In this document: positions 1 to 10,740 of the stretch, piece after piece
Position numbering within the stretch: position 1 is the first letter of the stretch
How the letters are laid out: each line of letters begins with the position of its first letter
DNA from: Saccoglossus kowalevskii
Lineage: Eukaryota > Hemichordata > Enteropneusta > Harrimaniidae
Assembly (NCBI RefSeq): GCF_000003605.2
Contig: NW_003151262.1
Coordinates: 357,162-391,032 of the forward strand
Length of the DNA: 33,871 nucleotides
Direction of reading: 5' to 3'
Made by a program: the position numbers and the translations under genes
The notes under the pieces: generated by a model
Seen by the model: only the letters and a program-made list of their open reading frames with translations
What the model was told of the DNA's origin: nothing
Databases searched by the model: none

Positions 1-525
1 TATAGATGGCGCTCTCACTATAGACCGCCACACACGGTGTAGATTATTTTGTTATATTTTAGACACCAGGCTTAGATATTCATATTTCCAATAAAAATAT
101 GTCATAATTTTGACTCGCCGTCGCGTCTACGCCATGTCATGTTTGAAGGTGTATTCAACTTGCTTTTAAACGCAGAATGACAGTGAGAGGTCCATGAACT
201 TTACCCTAATTGTCGACAGGCTGTGCAGAGCAGAGTCACGTCGAATATATTGTAACAGTTACTGCATCGAACTGCAGAAATCGAACTGAAGAAATCGAAC
301 TGTATTAAGAATTATTAAATGCATCGATGTCTCAATCATCATTTTTTCATATGCAAATGAGCAGTTAGAGTGACCACCATCTTAGCCAATCAGAAACGTT
401 CTCAAACCAATAGTTAATTTTTATTATCTGTGATTTTAGAATGCTGTCACACATGCTGTGACAATATTGACATTCGTATTACAAAATATCATTATTCAAT
501 CTTCCTTTTTATATGTATCTTTTAG
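1..525 (+). other. Intron of the CTLD receptor gene (5' part of gene lies outside the window)
   Basis: No exon was recognised here. The first exon seen opens in the middle of a C-type lectin-like domain, at the WIGL core, after a pyrimidine-rich acceptor ending at 525. The first half of that domain, the signal peptide and any further domains must therefore lie upstream of base 1. No long open frame or lectin motif (paired Cys with the W..A...C helix pattern) was found in this stretch. Confidence 0.6.
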
Positions 526-1743
526 ATATTGGAGATGATAATGTATGGATAGGCCTGAACGATATCAAAACCAATATGGTGTTTGAATGGGTCGATGGCA
601 GTGATGTGACTTATACCAATTGGTACACAGGAGAGCCATATGAGGAAGGCGGAGACCAGGACTGCGTTAACATTATACCGGCCGTAAGTAAAGTCAAAGA
701 GACGTCGTATGAACTATTGTCCAAAACCTACTTTTACAAAATGAACTTGTATCTTGTTTGTTATACCTACAGTAAATTTGAAATTTAGTAAATAACGTTC
801 AATTATTGTGAAATTTGGAAAGTTCGAAGACAACGATTATAGTTATTAATAATTTCATTCATTTCATTAGAAGATAACACACTGATCAAACTGGATTTTT
901 ACACTTTTCGCACACCACTCCATGTATCTGCGTACTGGAAATTATTTAATTGTTTGCAAATTCTTCGTAAATTGAAATACTTGCAAACTTGCACGAATTG
1001 TAAATAAACGCACACGGGTGAACTGTTATGATACTTTTGCTGTAGGCAACAATTTATGTACCTATGCGAAAGCGATACCGCTTGCTTGAATATCTCTATT
1101 CTAAAACATTTGTTGAGCATTTACTTAAAAATCTTTTATTTGCAACAATCTATAATGTTTTGAATTTTTAACGTAAAAAATGTTCTATCGTATATTTGAA
1201 ATCAAAGATGGCTGCCAAATTATCAAATGGAATCACATGCACGTCATAAACTCTAATGCCTTTCAAATCGAACAACTTAATCGCAATAATTATTATAATC
1301 TCGCTTCATGTAGTGCCAGGTTGGTTTTAAGAAAAAACAAGTTACTTGACAACCGACCAATAATAATTTGTCTCGTTCCACCAAGTAAATAAGAAGTTCC
1401 AATTCACATTTCACATTCATTTGTATGATGTTATCACAAATTCACCTGACATCTCGACGTGTTTACTTAATTTGTATCGTAGAGACTGTATACAACAGTT
1501 TAGTTCAATTATTCGCACGACTGGTTTAATTGCATTAGTGACACAGTCGCGCAATTGACCTACAATGGAGGCATAAGCACTGTATTTATTTTAATCGCAT
1601 TATTTATATTTATATTTATATTTTAGCGTTTCGTAACGGCATGGCATAATTCTACCCGTTGATTGTTTTAACAGGATGACCAGGCTGGACACTGGGTCGA
1701 CGGAACATGTTCCGAAGATTACATGTCAGTATGCAAAAAATCT
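526..1743 (+). other. CTLD 1 (C-terminal half only), non-canonical sugar site
   Basis: Built from exons 526-683 and 1675-1791. It opens at VWIGLND and continues with FEWVDG, the NWYTGEP core and the final Cys pair (DC, then VCKK). The first half of the domain is upstream of the window. The usual EPN/QPD position reads EPY and the WND position reads HWVDG. Calcium-dependent sugar binding of the classical type is therefore unlikely, although the fold is kept. A short Pro/Thr-containing linker (KEVLPPTSPGYES) follows. Confidence 0.85.
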
Positions 1744-4700
1744 AAAGAGGTTCTTCCCCCAACATCACCAGGATATGAGAGTTGTCCTGTGGTAGGTATA
1801 CAAGGCTACGTGATAGGTGTAATTTTCCGATGATATACGTTAACAACAGCTTAACTAGACAATTGTATAGTACATATAACCATGGCTTGATGTTAAAAAT
1901 TGCGAGTTAAGATATTGGAAGTGAAATTGTCATTGTTATGGAGGTAATTATTTGAGCAAACAGCAACTGATTTTTCAAACAGGGATGGATACGATATGGA
2001 TATTCTTGCTACAGATTCGAGACAACTTATAGAAATACTTATCCAACAATGTCTTGGAATGATGCTCAAGATCAATGTGAAAGTTGGGATGGATTCTTAG
2101 TCACAGTTAATGATAAGTACGTTGAAGCAGTGTATGTTTTGTCAAAAAAGACAAAATTCCATATATAAGCGGCTATAGTTATCACTATTTACCTTTCGAT
2201 TTTTATAATAAAACATCTGTGTCATTAGTGCCAATTTGTAGCGACTATCGCCGAAATGTGCACACTGAAAGCATAGCATATACGCTACATACCAACGTTG
2301 TACATTAAATCTCTTGCAAGTGATTGTGTCCAGTCGGGGTTGTATCCGGGTCTCCAAAGGGCGCAATCTATTAAAATCCAGTTTTGTTAAGTGAAATTCA
2401 GGTATCAAGGTACGTCTTGCGTCATAATAGTCCACGGTCTCAATCACCTGGCCGATCTCAATGAAATAGCGACTACTCGACCCTCAATTTACAAATGTGA
2501 CATTAGTCTTGAGTAGGGTAACTTTGCCCAGGCAATTGTGACTAAAACTTTATTTAAACAAAACAAAAATGTGCAGCTATTGTTTTTTTACGATGAATGA
2601 ATAACAAGTTAAAAAGCACCCTGATATATATATATTTGGTTTTCGCAGTTTAGAACAGTCATTCTTAACAAGCCAACTAAGTACGTTTCCTGACGACCAC
2701 TATTACTGGATTGGTTTGACAGACTTGAGCACCCCTGGTGAATATCACTGGGTGGATGGCGAAAAAGTAACATACACAAACTGGGGTAATAATCAACCAG
2801 GTATGGACACTTGTACACCATGTAATATGTTATCAAACCATGAAAGATTTCAAGTAACGTAAACTACTACCCACTATGTCCTTAAACCTACCATAGTATA
2901 TATCTGTGTGCGTTCTCCATTCACAGATACTCGCACGGGTGATTGCGTTGGCATGGCTGGTAATGGCTTGTGGTACGGATTGCCATGTGAAGATGGAATG
3001 TACTATATATGTGAAAGCTGGGTAGAGGGGTACACACCGCCTCCACCATACACCGGTGAACCTACCGATCCAAATGATTATGCATGTGCTGATGGATGGA
3101 TAGGATACGGAGATCATTGCTTCTTGGTAAGGATAATTGCCTAAGAAATAAATCCATAATACAGTTCTCTCAAAATTACAGAAGAATTACTATTGTTCAC
3201 ATGCTGCTTTTCCATATGGGCTGTAATCTATCGGGTGTGATACACCCGGGCATTGAAGTTATTATTTAAGACGTAGTAAGGCGCTGCGTCTGTATCTACG
3301 AGTTAAATTCAGTTCGTGTTTTGATATGATTATAATGTTTCTGTCATTTATATTTCCAATCTTCAATTTGCAGGCTGTTTCTAAACCTGGATCATATGAT
3401 CGTAAAACATGGGATGAAGCATATTCATCGTGTATCTCAATGGGAGCAGACCTTGCAAGTTTTCACAGCGCTGACGAAGAAGAATATATCATCGAAAACT
3501 CTGGAATTGAGTAAGAAATTGAAAGACCCTTCACCACCCCCACCCCTAAATCACAAATTACGACAGTTCATTTGCAATTGTAGAAAGTTGTAATAACTAT
3601 TTGTTAATATGTTTCAGACCGAATTTGGGAACTTACTGTTGTTTACATAATAAATTATTTCTATGTTTCTAATGCTGCAAAGCTGCTCGTGTTCAATTCA
3701 AATGCCCGCACTAATTCTACACTAAGGTAATATTTATGGTATATATTTATATGTTTTACAGTAATTATTTCGATGGGTTTTGGATTGGTCTGAATGACCG
3801 TGGCATGGAATCAGGTAAGAGTATAATCTATAATTAAACTTCATGTTATAATGTTAATAAATTGTGTGATCCACCACACCATGATTTGTATAAACCTATT
3901 AATAATCATTTTATATTTATATAGGCTTTGTATGGAGTGACAGTTCCCCCGTTGATTATGTGAATTGGAAAGATGGCGAACCTAATAATTACGACAGCGA
4001 GGACTGTGTTGAGATGTACTTCTCAGAGAACAGCGGCTGGAACGATTTACATTGTGACCAAAAACGAAATTGGGTCTGCAAAATATTAAAGGGTGTGTTA
4101 CTTTCATTATTCATCGTGGTGGGCAGTATGGCAAATAAGTAATGATAATATACAATGTCGTATCGAATATATTTGAAAGTACACACGGTTAGAACTTACG
4201 TATTTATGTGAGCAGCATGTATAATGTAAATCGTTAGGTTTATTTTCAAATTAAAGGTAATTTCACTGTTTTATTAGATTCATCTCCGTCAACTACGTCA
4301 CCTCAACCGAATGAAACTCGACCACCACCTCCAACGGGCAGTAAGTAAATCTGTCGATTTATACATCACTGACACATGACATATTTGGCTTGATATGAGA
4401 TGATAATGACAATGATATAATATTGTTTACATATATATTATTATAATGTGGTATAAGATTGTACATATTCATATGTTTGCAGAATAATTGCATGGTACGA
4501 CAAATAACATTTACCTGAACACCATCAATATGTATTGTTGTTTTATTATATAGTGATATCTTTATGTGAAAATAGCGATTGGGCTTGGAGGCATGGGTAC
4601 TGTTATTACTTCAGTGAACTCACCGAATCGAGTATGAAAAGTTGGGAGGAAGCAAGAGCGTATTGTAGAGAACAGGCTGGAGAACTTGTGTCAATTCACA

Positions 4701-7700
4701 GCGTTAATGAGCAACGTTTCATACATGACACGGTGAGTGTTACCAAGTGTCCTTCTGCAGTGAATGGATGTTAACATATATTGTGTTCAAGACATTTCGT
4801 TAAAATGTCTCTGGTTAGCTACTGCAGTTGCATCTAACATTGAACACAATATGTTGTGTACTTTTAGATTAAAGCGTTGACATCTGTATGGATTGGACTA
4901 CGGGAGTACCAAGCTCACTCAACTTACAGGTAACTTAATATGTAACCTAATTTTAACTACGAATGCTATGTAATATATAGGACAATTTGTGCGGACATAG
5001 TATAATATTTTCACATGACTTCCAGTCATCGCTACAGTAAATGATCAGAACCATCACACTTATTAGTTGGTTTGTGGTTTGCTCATGTTATTCAGGTGGT
5101 CGGACAACTCACCAGTGGATTACGTCAATTGGGCATATGGGGAACCAAATGATCATAATGGCGAGGAGAAGTGCGTCGAGTGTCGAAGCTCAGGTAAGAT
5201 TGTAAGAATATTTATTTTCAAATATATGGCTCTAATCTTGTACGACATAAATATACATATGTGTGTATATATGATTATTCTTGAGATGCTGCTTGGAATG
5301 ACATGAACTGTGGTGACCGCATGCACTATGTCTGTAAGAAGGTGGAGGGAGCCGCAGAGCCACCGACACTTGAGCCCACTCCAGCGCCAGAAGGCTACTG
5401 CCCCGAGGGTTACTTGGAGCACAATGACAAATGTTACGGACTGTATGGTGATGACAAGAGTGATAATGTCGATTGGTATGAGGCCAGGGACAACTGTCGT
5501 ACACTTTCCAACGGTGCAGACTTGGCTACGATCCATAGTGCGGAATTACAAGGTGATGACACGTTATTTGCCGACACTGTTTTCTATTTGGATGAAGTCA
5601 GATTCTCAGTACAATCTATAATTTCGTGTGCAAATGTGCATCAGTCAGTCTGTTTATATGTATGTGGGGTTGTAATTATATGTTTTAATTACTCGCAGCA
5701 TATTTAACCAGCAATCTTCGCGATATTGACTATTCCATGTGGATAGGATTGAGCGACACAACACAAGAAGGCAAGTATCGTTGGACAGATGGCTCTGCTG
5801 TGGATTTCTTTTACTGGGCACCTGGCGAACCAAACGGCGAGTATTCGGTGTGTGTATTCAAATGTTGTAATTTAATGTTTATATAATTAGTCTATACAGT
5901 CATCATATAGTGTTAAATACAGGGGACGACAATAAATTCCATTGCAATCAGTTTTAAACTCTTTGTCCTGTTTTCTTATAGGAAAACTGTGTTGAGATGC
6001 ATTTCATGTCCTATGGTGGTCTATGGAATGACGCCAGTTGCACCAGTCTAGCTGGATACATATGCCAAACTCCTAGAGGTATATAGCGGAATTATTACGA
6101 CAGTTATACATAAAGATAGTAAAGAAATATTATCAATATAAAATATGTATTCATTGACTTTGTTCCAGATTACAGCAATCCAGCACCTGACCCGACAACA
6201 AGTCCTTGTATCCCGGATTACGTTCCTTATTACAATGGTTGTTATAAGGTCTTGACCGCGCAATATACTTTTGGAAACGCCAGAGACATGTGTCTAAAAG
6301 ATGGCGCTGACCTAGCGAGTATTGAAGACGTTTATGAGAATGCCTATGTCAATATGTACACTCATCAGTATAATCTACAACTGTGGATTGGATTGATGGA
6401 TCACAAGGTTTGTAGACACAATTCGTGTTGTTACTGAACCATGTCGGCTAAGAACAACACGACAGTGCGAGGTAACTTACTTTGTGGTAACTTACACGCA
6501 CCAAAGGTACTGCTGTGTGTGTGTAGTGGCACGTGCAGTTACTCATGTAATATGCATACAATTTAGAAAACGTCGACGTTGAAATCAGACATGGCTGCAA
6601 ACAAAAAACTGAAAGACTTGATATCGTGTATTCCGCACGTCTCCAAATTCTTACGGTATATGGAATGCACATGCTATAATGCCTTCGGTTGTAGATTTAT
6701 AATCCAAAGAGGTTAAATGTAGTAATTGCCGTATTGTTAATGTATAGTATTAGAACAAAACTCATCACTAACAGTTCTGTTGAAATTATTTTCACTAGGA
6801 AACTGAATCGGCATTATAGTATACTCTGTCATATCCGTCATACAAGCAATGTTCTTCTATATTTAAATATAATTAGCTAAGTTACAATAACAAATAATGG
6901 ATCATTTTTTTTAGATCTTTGGCCATAAATAGCATGATATTGTTTTATTGTGTGCAATCATGGACATACAGTCTAATGGTAAAATGAAACAGCATTCTTT
7001 TGTGCCTTACAGTACTGTTTTAGGGAACATTGGCTGAACATACTGACAATACTCAGTTGCCTTCTGAAATCAGTTAAAAGTTAATGCTAATCGTGTAACG
7101 TAATAATTATATTTTTTTTCAATATTATTTAGGAAGAGGGCGTTTATGAATGGACAGATGGTACACCAATTGTATTCACTAACTGGGGAGATGGAGAACC
7201 AAGTAGAGAGGACGGAGGGGGTTGCGTACGGGTTGAGATAGGAGGACGATGGACAGACACTCAATGTGAATCAGATGCAGGAGCATTATGTAAATACTGG
7301 ATTGGTAAGTGCTCTTTCTAAAGAGATCGAAATGCTTGCATGTAGTTTTCAAAAGAATATTGCTTTTTGGCAATATATGTACGAAGTTTAAAATTGCTTT
7401 GTAAAGACGAATCAAATTGTTGGATAGGGACGTTTGAAATGAACAATTTTAGTATACTTGTCCTCGACATTGTCAACTAAGCTTATTCTTTCTTTTTTCG
7501 AAAAAAAACACGAATTGATTAGAAAAATTGTCACATTTGACTCAAGTGGAATGAATAGATTCGTTGATGACGTCTTGTGTTCGACTTGTACGTGCATGTT
7601 CTAGTGTCCTATTTTCATAAGCTGTTTTATATCTATAAGTAGTGTTCGTAGTCCTGTATTATATTCGGTTAGAGGCAGTTTATTCAATTCGGGGAACAAA

Positions 7701-9863
7701 AGCAGGTCTACTCGTGACAGACATACATGCAAAAATAGTTTTATATTAGTGAGAATGATGATATTATGACCAATGTGACATAAAACCAATAAAACATAAT
7801 AAATCTGACGTGTTATTTCGATTTAATGACAGGACCACAACCCACCACCCCACAACCCAGTGAAGGAAAGTGTCCAACTAACAACTCCTGGGTGGAACAC
7901 GGAAATTATTGTTACAATTTCAATGGCATTGGAGAGAGGAAAAGCTGGCCTGAAGCCGAGTTTGAGTGTGGGGTGCTCGGTGGATATTTAGTGGTGATTG
8001 AAAGTCAAGAGGAGAATGACTATGTTCAAAACGTCATTAAAGAGAATGGAAACAACATTTGGATTGGCCTAGTCCGTATAGCAACAGGTACAGTTTTTTT
8101 TATTATGTCAGAGTATGTAACGTTGAATCGTTGGTGGATTCATTCTTCAAGAAACGAATGATGACTTGTTTTTTGCACGATGTAACATATAAAGAGATCA
8201 TAATACGTAAACGTGTTCGCAATCAGTCTTTAGAAATCACTTGTCCGATGTGAATCAATACACTGCATGTTGAGTTACATGATGTTTTGTTCTTTTTATC
8301 GAGAGTCGTTTCAAGATGACCGATTGGCGGTCATTTTGTTTGTTCACTGTGTCTTTATCAGTTTTGTTAGTGTGTAATGACCAAATATGTTCAAATTTGA
8401 CACACAGACACTGTATCAACGTTACTGTTTCAATCATTTACTTAGGCATATTCTTAATGACTTATAATGACGCAGGATTCTAAAGAGCTTAAGATATTAA
8501 CAAGAACCATATCATTACTTGTTCTAGGTGGCTTTGTATGGATTGATGGAAGTCCGTTGTCTTATACCAGTTGGGCTGAAGATGAACCGAATTCCTATAC
8601 TTCAGAAGAAAACTGCGTAGAGATGTACTTTAGTTCCGGTGATTGGAATGACGTTGATTGTTATCTCGATTATGGCCTGGGTTATGTGTGCAAAACGGAA
8701 AAAGGTAATATATTCGTTGTTTACGCTGGTCGTATATGTTTTGTGGTGAAATTCTTAGCATTTTCACATAGTACGTGATGTCAAGAACCCCTTAATAACC
8801 TGAATATAATCTACCTTCCCCTGTTTGTTTAAAGAAAAATGATTGTTGCCAAATTGCCCATATTACACATACAATTGCTTACCACGCAATATTTGAGAGG
8901 GTGTTGTGAATTAATATACTGGTAAACTGCCGTTATAGTGTTTTAAATGTTGTAGTTATGCCCAGCGGAACGTGGATAGAGTCGACATCTTGTATGTGAA
9001 ATTAGAGTCCCAACAATTATCTAACCTACTCCTCAATATGTTTATATCGTTTATCTAAAATTCGTTTGCCATTGAATATCCACATTCTTAATATTGTCAA
9101 CATGTTTTGATATCACTACAGTTAGTCAAGATATTTGTACATTTTGTCAACAGACACAAGTGGAACGGACACAGAGGACGGGTCATCAGGTAATCCAGTT
9201 ATAAGTTTCCTATATTGTTTATTTCGTTTTAGTGAAAACTATACAGCCTCTTCCACTGCTAAAATAAAAATAGATTTAACATACAACGAGTATTGATACA
9301 TCGAGTGGTGGGGCAAATTTGCAGCCCCATTTCGGTGTTCTGAGGTAAATTAGTTCCTAGTTTATTTTTTGTAGCAGCTACGTTGGTATATGTAAAATCG
9401 TTTTAATCGACATCAATTTGAAAAAGTACAGACACCAATTATGTTTTGAGGAACGACAAATATCCATTTATATAAGTCGGAAAAAATAATATTGTAATGT
9501 TCTTCTCTTCATTGTGCTTTATGTCTGTATCGCAAACTATTATTTCGCCGAGTTTAGTTTACAACAGGGTGTATAATCTATATCAATGACGAAATATGGG
9601 TAATATTATGTTATATATTTATATACATGTATAAACGTACTTTCGTTTTAGGTGATCTAAGTGGCGGTGCTATTTTCGGCATCGTATTGGCGAGTTTAAT
9701 TGTAGTCCTTCTCTTGCTGGTCTTGGGATACATTATGTACACTCGTCATCGCAAACCAATGGGAGGACCTATCATAAAGACTGCCGGATTCGATAACGCT
9801 GCCTATGGAATGTCGAGTTACGAGTCTACGCGCAGTGGCGTGGAACATATATCGGAAACTTAG
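526..9863 (+). CDS. Multi-CTLD endocytic-type lectin receptor (mannose-receptor-like), 5' partial, 21 exons
   Basis: Type I membrane protein with at least seven tandem C-type lectin-like domains, a short stalk, one transmembrane helix and a cytoplasmic tail. Exons read: 526-683, 1675-1791, 1983-2116, 2649-2800, 2927-3126, 3374-3510, 3762-3814, 3925-4092, 4278-4340, 4554-4732, 4868-4929, 5096-5193, 5286-5552, 5699-5847, 5982-6078, 6169-6407, 7133-7304, 7833-8087, 8528-8704, 9154-9189, 9652-9863. Each is flanked by AG/GT, and all phases join without a break to 1040 full codons plus TAG at 9861-9863. Most introns between domains are phase 1, as in shuffled extracellular modules. Pro/Thr-rich linkers separate the domains. 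By analogy with the mannose receptor family the protein would bind glycans at the cell surface and internalise them. No fibronectin II or ricin-type domain is visible, but the N-terminus is missing. Exon calls come from eye-reading splice sites and protein continuity, so one or two small boundaries could shift. Confidence 0.9.
1780..3016 (+). other. CTLD 2, degenerate ligand site
   Basis: Exons 1675-1791 (end), 1983-2116, 2649-2800 and 2927-3126 (first part). Visible marks are the opening Cys (SCP), GWIRYGYSCYRF, the helix pattern W.DAQDQCESW, the YWIGLTD core, HWVDG, and the closing Cys residues in GDCVG, LPCED and YYICE. The sugar-specificity loop reads NNQPG instead of QPD or EPN, and LWYG stands where WND is expected. 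This is a structural or non-calcium CTLD by sequence. A proline-rich linker with PPPP leads into CTLD 3 without an intron. Confidence 0.88.
3085..4091 (+). other. CTLD 3, canonical EPN/WND mannose-type domain
   Basis: Exons 2927-3126 (end), 3374-3510, 3762-3814 and 3925-4092. CADGWIGYGDHCF starts the domain. Then come TWDEAYSSC, GADLASFHS, FWIGLND, FVWSD and the sugar loop DGEPNNYDSEDC (EPN codons at 3978-3986), followed by GWNDLHC (WND at 4038-4046) and WVCK. EPN plus WND is the known calcium-site signature of mannose-type C-type lectin domains, so real binding is likely. The domain is split by three introns (phases 0, 2 and 1). Confidence 0.92.
4278..4340 (+). other. Pro/Ser/Thr-rich linker exon between CTLD 3 and CTLD 4
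   Basis: A 63-bp symmetric phase-1 exon codes for a linker rich in Ser, Thr and Pro (SSPSTTSPQPNETRPPPP). It contains an N-x-T sequon (NET) and several candidate O-glycosylation sites. Its symmetric phases mean it could be skipped without breaking the reading frame, so alternative splicing of linker length is possible (inference). Confidence 0.75.
4560..5341 (+). other. CTLD 4, canonical EPN/WND domain
   Basis: Exons 4554-4732, 4868-4929, 5096-5193 and 5286-5552 (first part). Marks in order: LCENSDWAWRHGYCYYF, SWEEARAYC, GELVSIHS, VWIGLRE, YRWSDNSP, the loop GEPNDHNGEEKC, then AWNDMNC and HYVCKK. The EPN and WND residues predict a calcium-dependent mannose-type site. The acceptor at 5285 (TTGAG) has a short pyrimidine tract, but the frame and WND motif continue perfectly across it. 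Confidence 0.9.
5395..6069 (+). other. CTLD 5, canonical EPN/WND domain
   Basis: Exons 5286-5552 (end), 5699-5847 and 5982-6078. It follows a Pro-rich linker without an intended intron break. Marks: YCPEGYLEHNDKCY, WYEARDNC, GADLATIHS, MWIGLSD, YRWTDGS, the loop GEPNGEYSENC, LWNDASC and YICQ. The donor chosen at 5552/5553 (AG|GTGATG) is moderate. Reading through instead would stop at 5705-5707, so splicing is the better model. Confidence 0.88.
6199..7290 (+). other. CTLD 6, partly degenerate (EPS, WTD)
   Basis: Exons 6169-6407 and 7133-7304, separated by a 725-bp intron. Linker DYSNPAPDPTTSP precedes the Cys. Marks: YYNGCYK, GNARDMC, GADLASIED, LWIGLMD, YEWTDGT, the loop GEPSREDGGGC, RWTDTQC and ALCK. 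The Asn of EPN is replaced by Ser and WND by WTD, so calcium/sugar binding is doubtful although Glu-Pro is kept. Confidence 0.88.
7863..8700 (+). other. CTLD 7, canonical EPN/WND domain
   Basis: Exons 7833-8087 and 8528-8704. A PT-rich linker (GPQPTTPQPSEG) precedes CPTNNSWVEHGNYCYNF. Further marks: SWPEAEFEC, GYLVVIES, IWIGLVR, FVWIDGSP, the loop DEPNSYTSEENC, DWNDVDC and GYVCK. The EPN/WND signature is intact. This is the membrane-proximal domain, followed by a short acidic stalk. Confidence 0.92.
9154..9863 (+). other. Stalk, transmembrane helix and cytoplasmic tail with FxNxxY motif
   Basis: A 36-bp exon (9154-9189) gives a short acidic Ser/Gly stalk (TSGTDTEDGSS). The last exon (9652-9863) encodes a hydrophobic helix of about 24 residues (codons 9669-9740, rich in I, V and L), then a basic stop-transfer TRHRK and the tail. 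FDNAAY, at 9789-9806, fits the FxNxxY internalisation signal known from the LDL receptor (FDNPVY) and the mannose receptor tail. The tail also has a second tyrosine (SSYES). Together these support a surface receptor that is endocytosed. Confidence 0.9.
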
Positions 9864-10740
9864 ACTCATTTTATTTACTATATATGTGATTTTTGATATT
9901 AAGCAAAACGAACTGGTTAATTCACCAAACAGCTTGAATAATTTAACAGACATATCTGTTTCAATGCATGTTCTGTTTTCAAAACGACAATCTAGCATTG
10001 CACTATATAGTTGTCAGCGACATGCACGTGCATGATCAAATACGACGATTATTTGTTTCAAATTCCGATGTAAATTTGTAAATATGTATATAATGAGATA
10101 ATATCAAAAAGAAGCTACATTAAATGCACCTACTACTACACCGTGCCACCTAGTTACTTGCGTACTGGGCACGAGACTCAGAACTGTACATCTGTGGCAT
10201 ACCATTCAATTCATACAATTGGTACAATTTAATATTCCATTTGTTCCTAATGTCTTTGGTAAGTGTCTGAAACCGATTATATTTTCGGCACAAGCATTTT
10301 AGGTTCTGTATTCTGCGCGGGATACATGTTTATGTTGTTGAAATACTTTTTTTAGTGGAGGGGTTGAAAGTAATCTTTTTTGAAGGACTGTGTTTAAATA
10401 AAAGCATAAGTTACGGTCGACGCAGGGATTACTAAGCAGATACCTCTAACCTGTACTTGTATCCAGTCACAGTAGTGAGTTAAGGTCATTTAAGGTCATT
10501 AGTCATTTTAATTAATGGTAAACTTTTAGACATGTTAATTTAGTCTGTGCAATTAATAATTAGTAAAGGTGAAGGGAGTTTGTTGTGATGTACTGTTTAT
10601 TGAGAATAATTTTTTGGTTTATTGTTATTTCGGATTTGAATCGTGATTAATAAACGATTTCTCATACACTCACGGGTGTAATTTTATGGCTTTTATTATT
10701 CTCTCTGCCTCGCCAATCAAATAAAGCCAGACTTAGATCG
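9864..10740 (+). terminator. 3' UTR with candidate poly(A) signals
   Basis: Non-coding sequence after the TAG stop. AATAAA hexamers are seen at 10397-10402, 10649-10654 and 10720-10725. Which one is used cannot be decided from sequence, but the gene should end in this interval. Confidence 0.5.

Noticed and set aside
2200-2500. GC-richer intron segment, first thought to be a tRNA or SINE
   Set aside because: No A box/B box pair or cloverleaf could be drawn; left as intron.
5152-5536. Long minus-strand frames opposite CTLD 4 and 5 exons
   Set aside because: Shadow frames of a well-supported coding exon.
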